From NCBI GenBank assembly GCA_027489095.1, contig JAIYAL010000197.1:1-64000 (forward strand): a stretch of DNA of 64,000 nucleotides, in the 5' to 3' direction. This document shows positions 17,901 through 27,480 of this stretch, one piece after another. The notes under the pieces were generated by a model, which made no database searches, had not been told where the DNA came from, and worked only from the letters and a program-made list of their open reading frames with translations. The DNA comes from Erythrobacteraceae bacterium (GTDB taxonomy: Bacteria > Pseudomonadota > Alphaproteobacteria > Sphingomonadales > Sphingomonadaceae). How positions within the stretch are numbered: the stretch's first letter is position 1; each line of letters opens with the position of its first letter. The position numbers and the translations under genes are program-made.

Positions 17901-20524
17901 ACGCGCTGCCCGCAAGCGAACGCATCGAAGCGCGCCAGTTGATCGACAGTTGGAGGAAACTGCAGCAGGTCACGCAAAGCCAGCCCAGCGCCCGGAGTGC
18001 CGCCCTGATCCATCTGCTGGAGGCGATCGGCTTCGGCAACGTTCGGGTGGCGAGCGAAGCCGCATGGCGGACAGGACGACGGTTTGAAGTGAAAGTCGAT
18101 CCCTTGCGCTCGGCCGGCGACTGCATAATCCCTGCTTTCGGCAGCCAGGCCGAAGGTAGCTATACCGTGCTGGTCATGCCCAAGGGATCGCTGGAAAAGA
18201 GCGTACCGTCCGGCTTTGACGACCTGCCTGCACGCACGATCGTCCTCGCGATGGAATGGCTGACCCCGAAGGCTCGCACCCAATTCCTGCGCAAGGCGCG
18301 GGGGCGGTCGGACGCAGCCTTCGCGCTGCTCGATGACCCCGGTATCGGCGCACTGGCGGCCACTCCTGGACGGAACTTGCGCAGCTTCTTCACGCTGGCA
18401 GTCCCATTCGGCGCGGGTCGACCCTACTCCGATACCAGCGCGAAGACCTCAGTCGAGATGTTCTTCGGCCGCGTGAAGGAATATGACACGCTTTTTGCCC
18501 CCGAAGGCTCCTGCCTCGTTTATGGCGGGCGTCAGTTGGGCAAAACCGCGCTGCTCAAGCAGATCGAGCAGCGCAACCAAACCAACCGCGACACGGTTGT
18601 CGTCTACAGCGACATCAAGAATGTCGGTTCCGTGGACATGCCGACGGCGGTCTGGGCCAGGATCGGCGAGGCGTTGCACAAGAAGAACCCTGCGGTCTTC
18701 GCCGAGGGTCTGCACGGCGACAAGGTCGCAGATTCGATCGAGGCCTGGTTGCGCGGGCAGGGACAGCGACGCGTGCTGATCCTGCTCGACGAGGCGGACA
18801 ACTTTCTCGAGTCCGAAATGGAAGCCGATTTCCCCAACATCATGAAAATGAAGGGGCTGATGGAAACGCATGGGCGGCGCGTGAAGTTCGTCTATGCGGG
18901 GCTTCACAACGTTCAGCGCTTTGTGCGCGCGCCCAACAGCCCGATGCTCCACTTGGGTGAGCCGGTGAAGATTGGCCCATTGATGGGCCATGACCGCCAT
19001 GCCGCCCGGCAGATGGTGTTCGAACCGATGGCAGCAGCGGGTGTCGGTTTCACGCAGCCGACCGATGCGCACCATATGCTGTCGCTCGTCGGCTATTACC
19101 CCTCGCTGCTGCAGACCTTCGGCAAGTCGCTGCTGGCACGGATTGATGAAGGTCTGGCGCTGAAGGGGGAGCCGGAACAGATGCCCGCGCTGTTGGATCG
19201 TGCCGCGATTGAGCAGGGCTTCAAGGCCTCGGCATTCCGTGAAGATTTGCAGCGCAAGTTCCGCGCGACGCTCGAACTGGATCCGCGCTACGAACTAATC
19301 GCCTACGTCGTGTGCCAGATGACCGAGGACGAACGGGCGCGCGGACGCCTGGCTGCGCACGGCTTCCGTAACGACCAGATCCTCGAAGTTGCACGCGAAT
19401 ACTGGCCGCAGGGCTTCGAGGACATTCGTTCGTCCGACACGTTCAGCGCTCTGCTCGATGAAATGGTCGGTCTCGGCGTCTTCGCCCAACACGGTGAGCA
19501 CTACGCCATTCGGTCCGCTCGCATCGCCACCATGCTGGGCAATCGTGACCAGATCGAGACCAAGCTGCTTGAGTTTGCGCCGCGAGGACGGCCCACCAAA
19601 CCCGACCCGATGGCAAACCACCGCGAACTTCCGTCGGGCGCTTATTCGCCTTGGTCGTGGCGCGACGAGAATACGTTGGTCGACCAGCTGCGCTCGCCCA
19701 AGCATCCGGTCGCGCTGCTGTGCATCACAGGCAGCATGGCGCTGGCCGATATGACCACCATCGTCGCTACGCTCAAGGACATGGCGGAGTTGCAGCAGTG
19801 GCCATCGGCACGAGAACTGGAATATCGCACGATCGATGATCTCCTGAAGGTCATTCCGTCCGCCCGCAGCGAAGCCGCGACAAACCGGCCCAAGCTTATC
19901 ATCTGTCACGGCCGCTGGCCCACGCAGGATGACATCGCCCGGCTCGACGGCTTGCGCGAACTTCGTGATGCGGCGGCCCCGGTGCGGGTGGTCTTTGTGG
20001 GTGACGCCCACGATCAGGTCTTCGGCCGGGTGAGCCTCGACGCTTGCCGCAACTTGAAAGCGCGTTGGGTTGATATCGTGCCCTGGCAGCGCGAAGCGAT
20101 CGCGTTGTGGCTCCATCGGCACGCCCGACCGCTGGCGGACGATGCCGCGTTCGTCGAGCGCGTCCGCGCAGTAACCGGAGGCTTCAGTACCGTGTTTCAT
20201 GCGATCGCACCGACCCGTGCGCCGATCACCGATGGTGACGACATGCTGGCAAGACTGAAGACTGCTGCGGCTAAGGCGCTGACGCCATCGACCATCGGGG
20301 TGGACAATGCCGGCATGCGCCGGTTGATCGAACGCCTGATCGATTTCGATGACCCCGAAGGTCTCGATGAGGAGTATCTGCAGGATCTGGCGGCCGAGTG
20401 CGAGGACGCAACGCATGCCTTGCCGGGCTTGCGGACAATGGGTCTGCTCGAAGAAGTGCAGGCGTCGGGACCACCCTGCTGGCGGCTGCTCGAAGCGGTG
20501 CGCACCATGGCGACCGGCGCGTGA
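14906..20524 (+). CDS. Giant P-loop ATPase (1872 aa), putative defence component
   Basis: The central P-loop is clear: Walker A GGRQLGKT at 1207-1214 and Walker B VLILLDEADNFLE, with Asp1295-Glu1296. The region after it (VKFVYAGLHNVQRFV) resembles sensor motifs of STAND/AAA ATPases. The N-terminal 1100 residues are helical and Ala/Glu/Asp-rich, with an acidic low-complexity linker at about 333-395 and no recognised enzyme. The C-terminal 300 residues look like a second, degenerate nucleotide-binding fold (LLCITGSMAL, LIICHGRWPTQDD, VRVVFVGDAHD) followed by helices. AGGAAAG precedes the start. The partner gene begins five bases after its stop. The arrangement fits a sensor ATPase with a small effector; I cannot match it to a named defence system. 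Confidence 0.75.
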   Translation: MATLEEIPLSEIQPLPTATRRKLVEEMSAFSPPANWRDDDTFYTWLLGHYDGHGTDHVDEALTAMGGKDARRRLVQTGGAWLSRQETRFRSIKDAILARDMDAHMVPVVEWFRDVLAIDSEEYDTPDEAAVPEHEDVIDHDSTPAAIEAAREALTRLEARPDPELLDLVAEFTQTLIATLDQLDGAAEREREMLREMEVEAARDALARELESLPRNQFDELPTQVRSRDIALLEDAAGAVAALRAAIDDLGEAMALNARQGRTMAEIEADFDRYTAAYAAMKAAHADATGALALVQDAEAEIYEVKAIEEASVMPEPIADCLIDAIEPVTVGAEAAHENNGVEADGEVVEEAPETEPVEPAGIAMDVEPAADLGAAEVDAEVEVDAEDDGPPARLQQPLDEWDRWTEMALESGRIGLAAHLARAREQAGADTPDSWRAAVLTGLVRGRSVKAGNDLSASRYEELSPQLLEAAGALSLDHAAGLGQALTVLAGALRPCLVANYVGVQVIDALPTGRQLTEFHALVELLRDGPQLGLDAVDDLRPLPEDSERERLGHDAVTDLKAWFYTARTRKMAGYVTATALWQNEMIRPDGVVGSVFTAAIAGTKDAVERAQALVEELRGDIDDFLDGHFKTFQRGKGRELEGMARGRFITLLQEARDHLEAWLRVARPVGNRTDRFVRPRGNFKVAVAQARRCAQEFVREGALPVRLGAALLESVLDQFNDVLNGTDSVLADSQQVLDTEIALLPDFPLNGRVGLEIAGSDTVALRDAAERNLADGMPTWSAAFDRAIMIGAPGVAQRLMPMLPPDQTEARYRIDGVIEDQRRKVNERREQLRILLDDLLSATVDGSTAYEAQLLELEQFDLTSLPVEGLDDAGAIGDFPVLVERLDAFEQDLSAARAEVAAELEVRIKALAAEGADLSDCCAMLDRGSLGTLAEELAQIADTGTVQRPDNPSALLQPVEHFARAILARGPEGPGSILLPLGEAATSGVCWGAFAFDALPASERIEARQLIDSWRKLQQVTQSQPSARSAALIHLLEAIGFGNVRVASEAAWRTGRRFEVKVDPLRSAGDCIIPAFGSQAEGSYTVLVMPKGSLEKSVPSGFDDLPARTIVLAMEWLTPKARTQFLRKARGRSDAAFALLDDPGIGALAATPGRNLRSFFTLAVPFGAGRPYSDTSAKTSVEMFFGRVKEYDTLFAPEGSCLVYGGRQLGKTALLKQIEQRNQTNRDTVVVYSDIKNVGSVDMPTAVWARIGEALHKKNPAVFAEGLHGDKVADSIEAWLRGQGQRRVLILLDEADNFLESEMEADFPNIMKMKGLMETHGRRVKFVYAGLHNVQRFVRAPNSPMLHLGEPVKIGPLMGHDRHAARQMVFEPMAAAGVGFTQPTDAHHMLSLVGYYPSLLQTFGKSLLARIDEGLALKGEPEQMPALLDRAAIEQGFKASAFREDLQRKFRATLELDPRYELIAYVVCQMTEDERARGRLAAHGFRNDQILEVAREYWPQGFEDIRSSDTFSALLDEMVGLGVFAQHGEHYAIRSARIATMLGNRDQIETKLLEFAPRGRPTKPDPMANHRELPSGAYSPWSWRDENTLVDQLRSPKHPVALLCITGSMALADMTTIVATLKDMAELQQWPSARELEYRTIDDLLKVIPSARSEAATNRPKLIICHGRWPTQDDIARLDGLRELRDAAAPVRVVFVGDAHDQVFGRVSLDACRNLKARWVDIVPWQREAIALWLHRHARPLADDAAFVERVRAVTGGFSTVFHAIAPTRAPITDGDDMLARLKTAAAKALTPSTIGVDNAGMRRLIERLIDFDDPEGLDEEYLQDLAAECEDATHALPGLRTMGLLEEVQASGPPCWRLLEAVRTMATGA

Positions 20525-20529
20525 TGTAG

Positions 20530-21600
20530 ATGTGGCAGGAGAGCGGCAACGCTTGGCGCACAGGGCGAGGGCAAGCGCTCGCCGTGGAGGCGCTCACCCA
20601 TGCGGTCAATCGACGGCCCGTGCTTTTGCACGCACGGCACGCGGGTGCCGCCACGCTGCTGGCGGAAAGCGCGAACGAGTTGTCCTACCATGCTCACCAC
20701 GTGACCCACACCGCAGGGAGAACGCCGCAAGCTTGCATAGAAGCCCTGGTTCCGCCCGATGTGCGCGCCGCCGCGCGTGGCGAATTGCTGCCGTTGATCG
20801 CCAGCGATGACTTGCGTGATGCCGTCATCATCGTCGAGGCGGCGCCCGAGGCTTTCAAGTCGTGGCTGGCCTTTGTCGGCCTGTTCGCATCCGTCCGGCG
20901 GCACTACGATGGACCTGCCGCCAGCCTTGTGGTGCTCACGCCAGAGCACTGCAGCGCGCCCAACCACTGCGTGGTGCTAAACGATGACGATATCGTCGAT
21001 GTACTCGACGCGCTGCTCTTCGTGCGCGATCGTTCGAACTGGTCGCGCAGCCGTCTGGCGCAGACCGCTGCCGCTGTTGTAGTCGAGGTCTGCCGGGGCG
21101 ACCTTGACCAGATCGATTGTCTGCTCGGCCCTTCTCCCGAGCACTTCCTCGATCCCACCGCAGCCTTGCGCAACCTTGAACCTTCAAACGATAAGCGGCT
21201 GCTGAAATGGCGCGATCAGGAGGAGCCGTGCCCGACCTGGCTTCTGGCGCACGATCCGGCCCGACTGTCCGACCGCATCCTGCGTGGGCAATTGAGCGTG
21301 CTGTTTCCCTGGCTCGAAGAAACACGCAGCCTGGTCACGCGGCGTGGAGCCAGGCAGTTGCCCGCTGGTGTGGAAAACAAGGTTACAGGCGATCGACTGT
21401 CCGTCCCGGACTACGAATTTGCACACATCGTTATTGCCTTGATCCAAAGCGGCGCGCCCAGAGTGCAGATCGACGCTGCCGTGACTCTGCGCGACAGTCG
21501 CAATGACCTGGCCCATGGGACGCCTTTGAGTTCCGCACGATTGGCCGCGGCACAATCGGCCGCTCGGACTCTGGTCGCTGCTCTTGGCAAGCAGAGCTAA
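20530..21600 (+). CDS. Partner of the giant ATPase with a HEPN-like C-terminal motif
   Basis: A 356-residue protein of unrecognised family, starting five bases after the ATPase stop and therefore cotranscribed. The N-terminal 200 residues resemble an inactive P-loop fold with strands such as RPVLLHARHA, DAVIIVEAAPE and ASLVVLTPEH but no GKT. The C-terminal 110 residues are helical and contain RNDLAH (Arg324 to His329), the R-x4-H signature of HEPN ribonuclease domains. HEPN RNases cut RNA when activated and are common toxic effectors. The motif is short and could occur by chance; a structure prediction would decide. Confidence 0.65.
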   Translation: MWQESGNAWRTGRGQALAVEALTHAVNRRPVLLHARHAGAATLLAESANELSYHAHHVTHTAGRTPQACIEALVPPDVRAAARGELLPLIASDDLRDAVIIVEAAPEAFKSWLAFVGLFASVRRHYDGPAASLVVLTPEHCSAPNHCVVLNDDDIVDVLDALLFVRDRSNWSRSRLAQTAAAVVVEVCRGDLDQIDCLLGPSPEHFLDPTAALRNLEPSNDKRLLKWRDQEEPCPTWLLAHDPARLSDRILRGQLSVLFPWLEETRSLVTRRGARQLPAGVENKVTGDRLSVPDYEFAHIVIALIQSGAPRVQIDAAVTLRDSRNDLAHGTPLSSARLAAAQSAARTLVAALGKQS

Positions 21601-21701
21601 GAATTCTGCCGTCCCCACCACCAGTGCAATTCAACTAGTGATAATGTAAGCTATCGCTAGTACGCTTGCAGGAAAGGGTGTTTTCGCGCACACAAGGTTC
21701 T

Positions 21702-22790
21702 ATGGACCCCTTGTTCGAAAACCTGCCTTCGGGCCTTGACGGTACCGCCCCGCACGGAGGTGGGTTGCCCGCAGTAGATGAAGTGCTGCTCGATACGGCA
21801 CGCCGGGCGATGAGCGCCAATTCGTGGCGGGCGCTGAAGGCCGATCTCAAGGTCTTTGCGCAATGGGCGGCCAGGGTCCGTGCGGCCACGCTGCCAGCCT
21901 CACCGGAATGCGTCACCGCATTCCTGCGCGCTCAGGCCGAGGCGGGCAAGAAGGCTGCGACGCTCGGGCGCTATGCCAGTTCGATTGCGCGTGCCCACGC
22001 GTTGGCGGGCCAGCCCGATCCCACCAAGGCGGAACTGGTCCGGCTCGAACTCAAGGCGCAGCGCCGGGAGCTCGGTGTGCGGCAGAAGCAGGCGCGTGGG
22101 CTTCGCTTTCGCGGGCAGGTCGCCGATCCGCTTGCCGCTGCCGGGCCGATGGGGGTGTGCGTGGAAGCGATGCTTGCTGCGGCGCCCGCCACCCTGCAGG
22201 GCCTGCGCGACCGCGCGCTGCTCAGCCTCGCGTTTGATACGGGCCTGCGTCGCAGCGAGATCGTCGCCACCCGCTGGGCGCACGTCGAGCAGGGAAGCGC
22301 GGGCAGCGGGCGGCTGTTCGTGCCCCGCAGCAAGGCGGATCAGGAAGGTGCAGGGGCCTACGCCTATCTTTCGGCGCGCACGATGCAGGCGCTCGCGGCA
22401 TGGCGTGAAGCCTCTGCCAGCGCAGCAAGCGAAGGCCCCATCTTCCGCCGCCTCCACCGCGCGCGCGACAAGGCGGGCGCTGATATCTGGACCCCCGGCG
22501 CGGGCCTTTCCGCCCAATCGGTAACGCTGGTCTACCGCGCCCTGCTCGATCAGGCCCGCGCGGCAGACCTGCTGGGCGACATCGCCGACGCCGATTTCGA
22601 CCACTGGCGGCGCAGCCTCACCGCCCACTCCACCCGCGTCGGCTTGACGCAGGACCTGTTCGCCAATGGCCAGGATCTCGCCGGCATCATGCATGCCCTG
22701 CGCTGGAAAAGCCCGCAGCAACCGGCGCGCTACGCTCAGGCGCTGAGCGTGGAGGCAAATGCCGCGGCGAAAGTGGTAGGGAAGCTCTAG
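21702..22790 (+). CDS. Tyrosine-type site-specific recombinase/integrase
   Basis: A 362-residue protein of the integrase/XerD family. All catalytic residues can be placed: Arg184 in TGLRRSE, Lys211 in PRSKADQ, His309 and Arg312 in HSTR, Trp335 in LRWKS, and the nucleophile Tyr344 in ARYAQ. The N-terminal 130 residues have the SAM-like DNA-binding character (ANSWRALKADLKVFAQWA). The ATG at this position is preferred over a TTG 12 codons upstream. It probably mobilised or resolves the ATPase module beside it. A large palindrome overlaps its stop codon. Confidence 0.9.
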   Translation: MDPLFENLPSGLDGTAPHGGGLPAVDEVLLDTARRAMSANSWRALKADLKVFAQWAARVRAATLPASPECVTAFLRAQAEAGKKAATLGRYASSIARAHALAGQPDPTKAELVRLELKAQRRELGVRQKQARGLRFRGQVADPLAAAGPMGVCVEAMLAAAPATLQGLRDRALLSLAFDTGLRRSEIVATRWAHVEQGSAGSGRLFVPRSKADQEGAGAYAYLSARTMQALAAWREASASAASEGPIFRRLHRARDKAGADIWTPGAGLSAQSVTLVYRALLDQARAADLLGDIADADFDHWRRSLTAHSTRVGLTQDLFANGQDLAGIMHALRWKSPQQPARYAQALSVEANAAAKVVGKL

Positions 22791-22832
22791 AGCGAAATCC
22801 GTTCCGATTGCATCGGACGAATCGCTCTAGAG
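22785..22832. repeat. Large imperfect palindrome at the recombinase stop
   Basis: The outer arms CTCTAGAGCGA are perfectly inverted (11 bp). Inner arms TCCGAT/ATCGGA close around a short loop, with a few unpaired bases between the two arm sections. It includes the recombinase TAG stop and lies between convergent transcription units. It could be a bidirectional terminator, a REP-like element, or a recombination site for the adjacent recombinase. Confidence 0.6.
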
Positions 22833-22899
22833 TCTTGTTCTACCGTGTTTTCCGAGGCTCCTGATGATTCCATCCCGTTGAAATCTCTGCTAGCGGTCA

Positions 22900-25800
22900 T
22901 CAGGATGTGACGACCACATACCCCGCGCCCTTTGCGTTTATCAGCGCATTGAATTGCGCCAGTCTGGCCAACTGCTGCGGCGCAGGCGCGCCAAAGTCGA
23001 ACCGGGCGATCTTCGGCGCACGCCAGGGGCCGAAACCCTGATCAAACACCACGCGGACGGCGCTGCCGCTGGCAAAGCGCAGCGTCATCGTGCGGCCATG
23101 GGTTGCATCATGGCTCTCAAGCGTGACGGCAAAGCCTGCCTCCTCCAGCAGGCCGGTCAGAACGTCATCGCGGTCTTCGCCGTATTGCCAATCATGATCG
23201 GGCGCAAAAGGCTGGCGTTCGTTTTCCCGCAGCGGGTTGGTCACGATCCGGATCGGAAGGTTCTCCGCGTTGCCCAGCGCTTCGCGCAGGCCCCTTGCCG
23301 CATCGGCGAGGAGGCGCACGGTTAGCGGCGTTTGCAGATACCGATCGTTGTAGGTGATGGAGGAGAGCGCGCCTGACCCGCCCGCCGCGCGAATGTGCGG
23401 CATCAGCAGTCTGGCAAACCGAGCCCCGAAGCCGATCAGATCACCATCCAGTTCGTTGGACAGTTCGAGATACCGTGTTCCCGAAGATGGCAGGAGCGTG
23501 TCGAGATCGACCTTTGGCATCAGCGGTATCGACGACGCGCTGATGCGGACAGCCGCGCCGCCCCATTCCTGTCCGGGGCAAGCCGCCGCAGATTCGCGCG
23601 AAACCCAGGCCTTTGCTCGGTCTCCATCGGTCTGGGCCAAGGTTCGCGCGCCGTTCGGGTGCGTTGGCGCCGTGCCTTTGCTCAGTGCCAGTCCCAGCGT
23701 CTTGGCCGCATCTCGCAGGGCGAGGCGCGCTGCGGGGTCGAGCCCTTCCAGCCAGTCCGCCTCCAGCGCCAAGTGCAGGCGTGTTCCGCGTGAGACAATC
23801 TGCCGCGCCGTGAACGCAAACAGGCCATCGGCGATGCCGGCGACGTCGGTTTCCGGCCCGGCCCAGAGAGTGATGACCCGTTTGCCATCTTCTGCCGCCT
23901 GAACCAGCGCATCGGCCAGCGATGCGCAGTATCGCGCATCAGGAGCGGCGCGATCCTCGTCGGCCACGGTGCCAAGCGCCGCGAGGGTCGCTTTGGCCCA
24001 GGCCAGCGCTGCCTTGCGATCGATCACGGCCTGCTGATCAAACAGGTCCGCAGTCAGCACGCAGGCCGAACAGCCACGCCGACAGCCCGGCGCGCTGCAA
24101 TCAAGAATGTGCGCGGCATCGGCCAGAAGTTCTTCGAACAGTCGGGTGGCCTGCGGTGCAAATCCGGCCCCGCCCGTCGCGCGGTCATACAGATAGAGCG
24201 AGTGCGTCCGCTGCCCCAGCACAGTGCGCGCTGCACGAACTGCGATGCCGATTTCACCCGTTTCGATGCCGATCCGCCGAACCAGCGCCTCACGCAAGGC
24301 GGCTGCAACAGCCCACGCAGCACCTGCGTTTTCAAGGCTCTGGGGCTGGAGCTCGGCAACATCGGTCGCCGCTTCATAGCCAAGCGCGACAGGCGTTGTG
24401 ACCTTGAAGGATTTCTCGTTTCCGGGGCAAAGCCCATCGGCGTTTCGGCGCGTGCCGCGCAAGGGCCGGTGATTTGCGAGCGGCTTTTGGCTGGTGCCAG
24501 CTTCAGAAGCGGATTCCGCGCGCCCACACTCAAGGCAGATATGATAGCCTTTGTGGCCCGGCCCGCGTGAGGAATAGAAGACAAGGCCATCCGCACTGGT
24601 ACGCATCCGGCCAAGTTCAGGCGCGACCAGCGGTTGCCAGGGCGCATTGCGGGCCACGATCTGCTCGGCCTCGGGGGGGATATATCTCACATCATCGGTA
24701 TCGGCGTGGGGCTTTTCTCCCATATCGACCACGAATCCGGCAGGTTCGAGAAAGCGTCTTGAGGCACCGAAAGGCAGTTCATCGCGGCAGGACGGGCAGC
24801 GATCTGGCGCCACTGCGGCGCAATCTGCCGCGCCGCAGTGGTGGCACGTCCAGAATACACGGAGCGATTGCACTTCCCGCGCCTGGCCGTCGTCTGCCGG
24901 TCGCTGCCAGTTCAGCGTAACCCCGGCCGAGCGATAGACCAGCCCGTTGACCACCACTTCCGATCCGGGCGCATAATCGCGAATGGCGATGTCCAGCGTT
25001 CGCGATGGATAGCTGCGCCGGCGCTGGTTGCCCTCGTCGCCCGCCTCCCCCTCGGCGCGCGGTTCATCACCGCTGCGCTTGTCCTCATGCACGAAGGGTA
25101 CGACTGCCGTAGGCAACCCATGCCCGGGCAGAAATCCGCGCACCACAAGCTCCTTGAGCAGGTTTTCCCGCGCGAGCCTGCGCAACTGGTATTCAAGGCT
25201 GGCGCGGCCTTCCTCCTTCCCGGCGGTTGCGATCTGCGCCTGAAGCATGTCCCAGTCGGAAATGATTGCCGTCTCGGCCAGTTCGAGCGCACGCGCTGCT
25301 TCCGCAAACACGGTGCGGTCGCCATCCAGCGCGGTCCCTGCAACAAGCTGCTCCACTTCGCCATGCAGGTCTTGCCAGGCGGTGGGCGTAGCCATCCATG
25401 CAATGCATATGCGGCTTGGGCTATTAGCGATGCGTTCGGCCCCACCTTGTTCCGGGCAGCCGAAGAACGCCCCCGCCTGCGTCTTTTGCGCCTCTCCGCC
25501 AGCAGCGGCAAACCAGCGCGCCAGCAACAGGGCGTTCACATGGCGTTGCACAATGCGGCGGCTGTCGAGGCGCACCTTGGGCGCGCGGGTGTGCCGGCGG
25601 AGATAGGCGGCCGGATCCCGGAACGCTTCGCGGTCGAGCGGTGTATCGCGCGTGTAGGTCAGCGAGCTGGCAAATCCCTGCCGACGCCGACCGGCCCGGC
25701 CGACGCGCTGGCGGTAGTTGGCGAGCGATGGCGGCACATTGGTCATCATCACTGCGGAAACGGAACCGATGTCCACGCCCATTTCCATCGTGGTCGAACA

Positions 25801-27480
25801 GTTCAGGATGTTGATTTCGCCGCGCTTGAACTCCGCCTCGAACCGTCGCAGGCGTTCAGCCGGTTGCTGCGCCGAATGCTCCGCGGCGCGGGTGTAGGGC
25901 GACAACAGGGCGATGCGGTCGTGCTGGTTGATCCAGACGCCCTGGTCCCGCAAGGCCTGAAGCACCGGGTCCGCGGTCAGCCAATCGCGCAGGGCACTGA
26001 CCTGCGAGCCTTTTGGAAAGGGCAACGGCAGCTTCGGAAACACGAGAGGCTGGGGTGCCAGATCTGCCGGGCGCACCCCTTCCCGATGCCCATAGAGCGT
26101 ATATCCCAAAGCGGTCGCCGCAAGGACATTGCCAGTCACCGGGCATCGCCATGCATCGATGACCGGCGCAATCCGGGCTTTGCCGAAGTCGAGAGCGTAA
26201 CCCGGTCGCTCGGGCGCATAGAGTGCTGGCTGCAACGCCGCCCAGGCGCATTCGAGCACCTCGTTCAGATCACGGCGATCTTCATCCGAGCTGCGGTCCA
26301 GCCCGAGCGCCTTTTCCAGTATCGCAACAAGGTTGGAGCGCGTGCCCGACTTGCCCGCAAAGGGCCAGGTCAGCTCGCGGCTCGCCTCTGATTTCTCACC
26401 AGGGGGGAGGAGCGTCGACTGTGGCTGGCGCGCATGGAGCCAATGCTGATCGGCCCGGTCAATCCTGATCGCGGTGCGCCCGCGCACGGACATGTCGATG
26501 ATCGCGTAAAGCAAGCCTTGCCAGTCGGCGAGGCCCTTCCCTTTGGCCAAGAGCGGGGCGGGCACGGCTCTGGCGTTGTCGACCGCATCGAACCGCAATC
26601 TGGCGAGGCCCATCGTTTCGGCTGTATTGCCCCGCCGGGGACGGCGGTTGAATTCGCGCAGGAGCAGGAATTCGGCAAAGGCCAGAGGATCACTGCGATA
26701 GCGTTCTTCGCGCGAACCCCAGACTTTGGTCATCCAGGTGTGAACCTCGGGCTGCGCGGCCAGCCCCCTGCGCAGCTCGGACCAGGCAAGGCCGCTGAGG
26801 TTCGGCGCGGTCATTGCTGCGAGCTCCGCCCGCTTGCTGGCGATCAGGTCCGCCAAGGCCTCCGGTGCCACGCTCTCCAGCGTCGCGATTTCGCCGCGCA
26901 GCTTCACGACTTCGGGATCATCATCGCCCGCAGCAGCCATGCTGCCCTGCACGGCATGATACACGAACCCGCGCACGAAGGCCCGTTCCGACGTGGTCTG
27001 GAGGTTGGCGGCAAAGCGCGCGGAGCCTTGGCGGCTGTCTGTGAACGAGAGCAGCTGGCGCCCATCGGCAGGGGGTCGATAGGCACCCGGCGCGTCGAGC
27101 TTGCGCGGCTCCACCCCTTCCAGCATCACTGGCGCAGCGTTACCGATCAGATAAGGCGCACCATAGCGGAAGGGCCTCAGAATAGCGTTCACGCGCTTGG
27201 AAACCACCGCATCACACGCCCCGCAGGACTCCACCGAGTGGACCGGGTAAGGCCGCGTGCCATCTGCAGCCTGATCATGCCGGGTCCCTGTAGACGGCTC
27301 GACATGCGCTTCGCGGCACCCGCGCAGCGGCCGCACCGCGATGGACAGGCGCTGCGCTTCGTAAAGCCCATCGTCGTCCTTCTCCTCCGATGGATCGGTC
27401 GCATCCTCGTCCGTCAGCTCGCGTTCGCGCAGCGCGGCAAACTCGTCCTGAACCGGGGGTGTAAAGCGTGCCTGTCCATG
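22900..27480 (-). pseudogene. SF2 helicase with DUF1998, lacking its ATP-binding half
   Basis: The frame covers the second half of a large helicase. It has a domain beginning GRQLLSFTDSRQGSARFAAN, helicase motif V (TTMEMGVDIGS, near residue 505 counted from the GTG at 27336) and motif VI (YRQRVGRAGRR, near 545). A zinc-ribbon-like CHHCG...CPSC lies near 835, and a DUF1998-type end with the cysteine cluster CSAPGCRRGC near 1085. No Walker A or DEAD motif is present. The same frame continues upstream of 27336 (FTPPVQDEFAALRERELT...) with no start codon, until it meets the ORF6N gene. The 5' half has been deleted, so function is doubtful. Whole members are found in DISARM- and Druantia-type defence loci. 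Confidence 0.8.

Noticed and set aside
24838-26391. 517-codon plus-strand frame opposite the helicase
   Set aside because: Antisense shadow of the helicase/DUF1998 coding sequence, which contains recognisable motifs.
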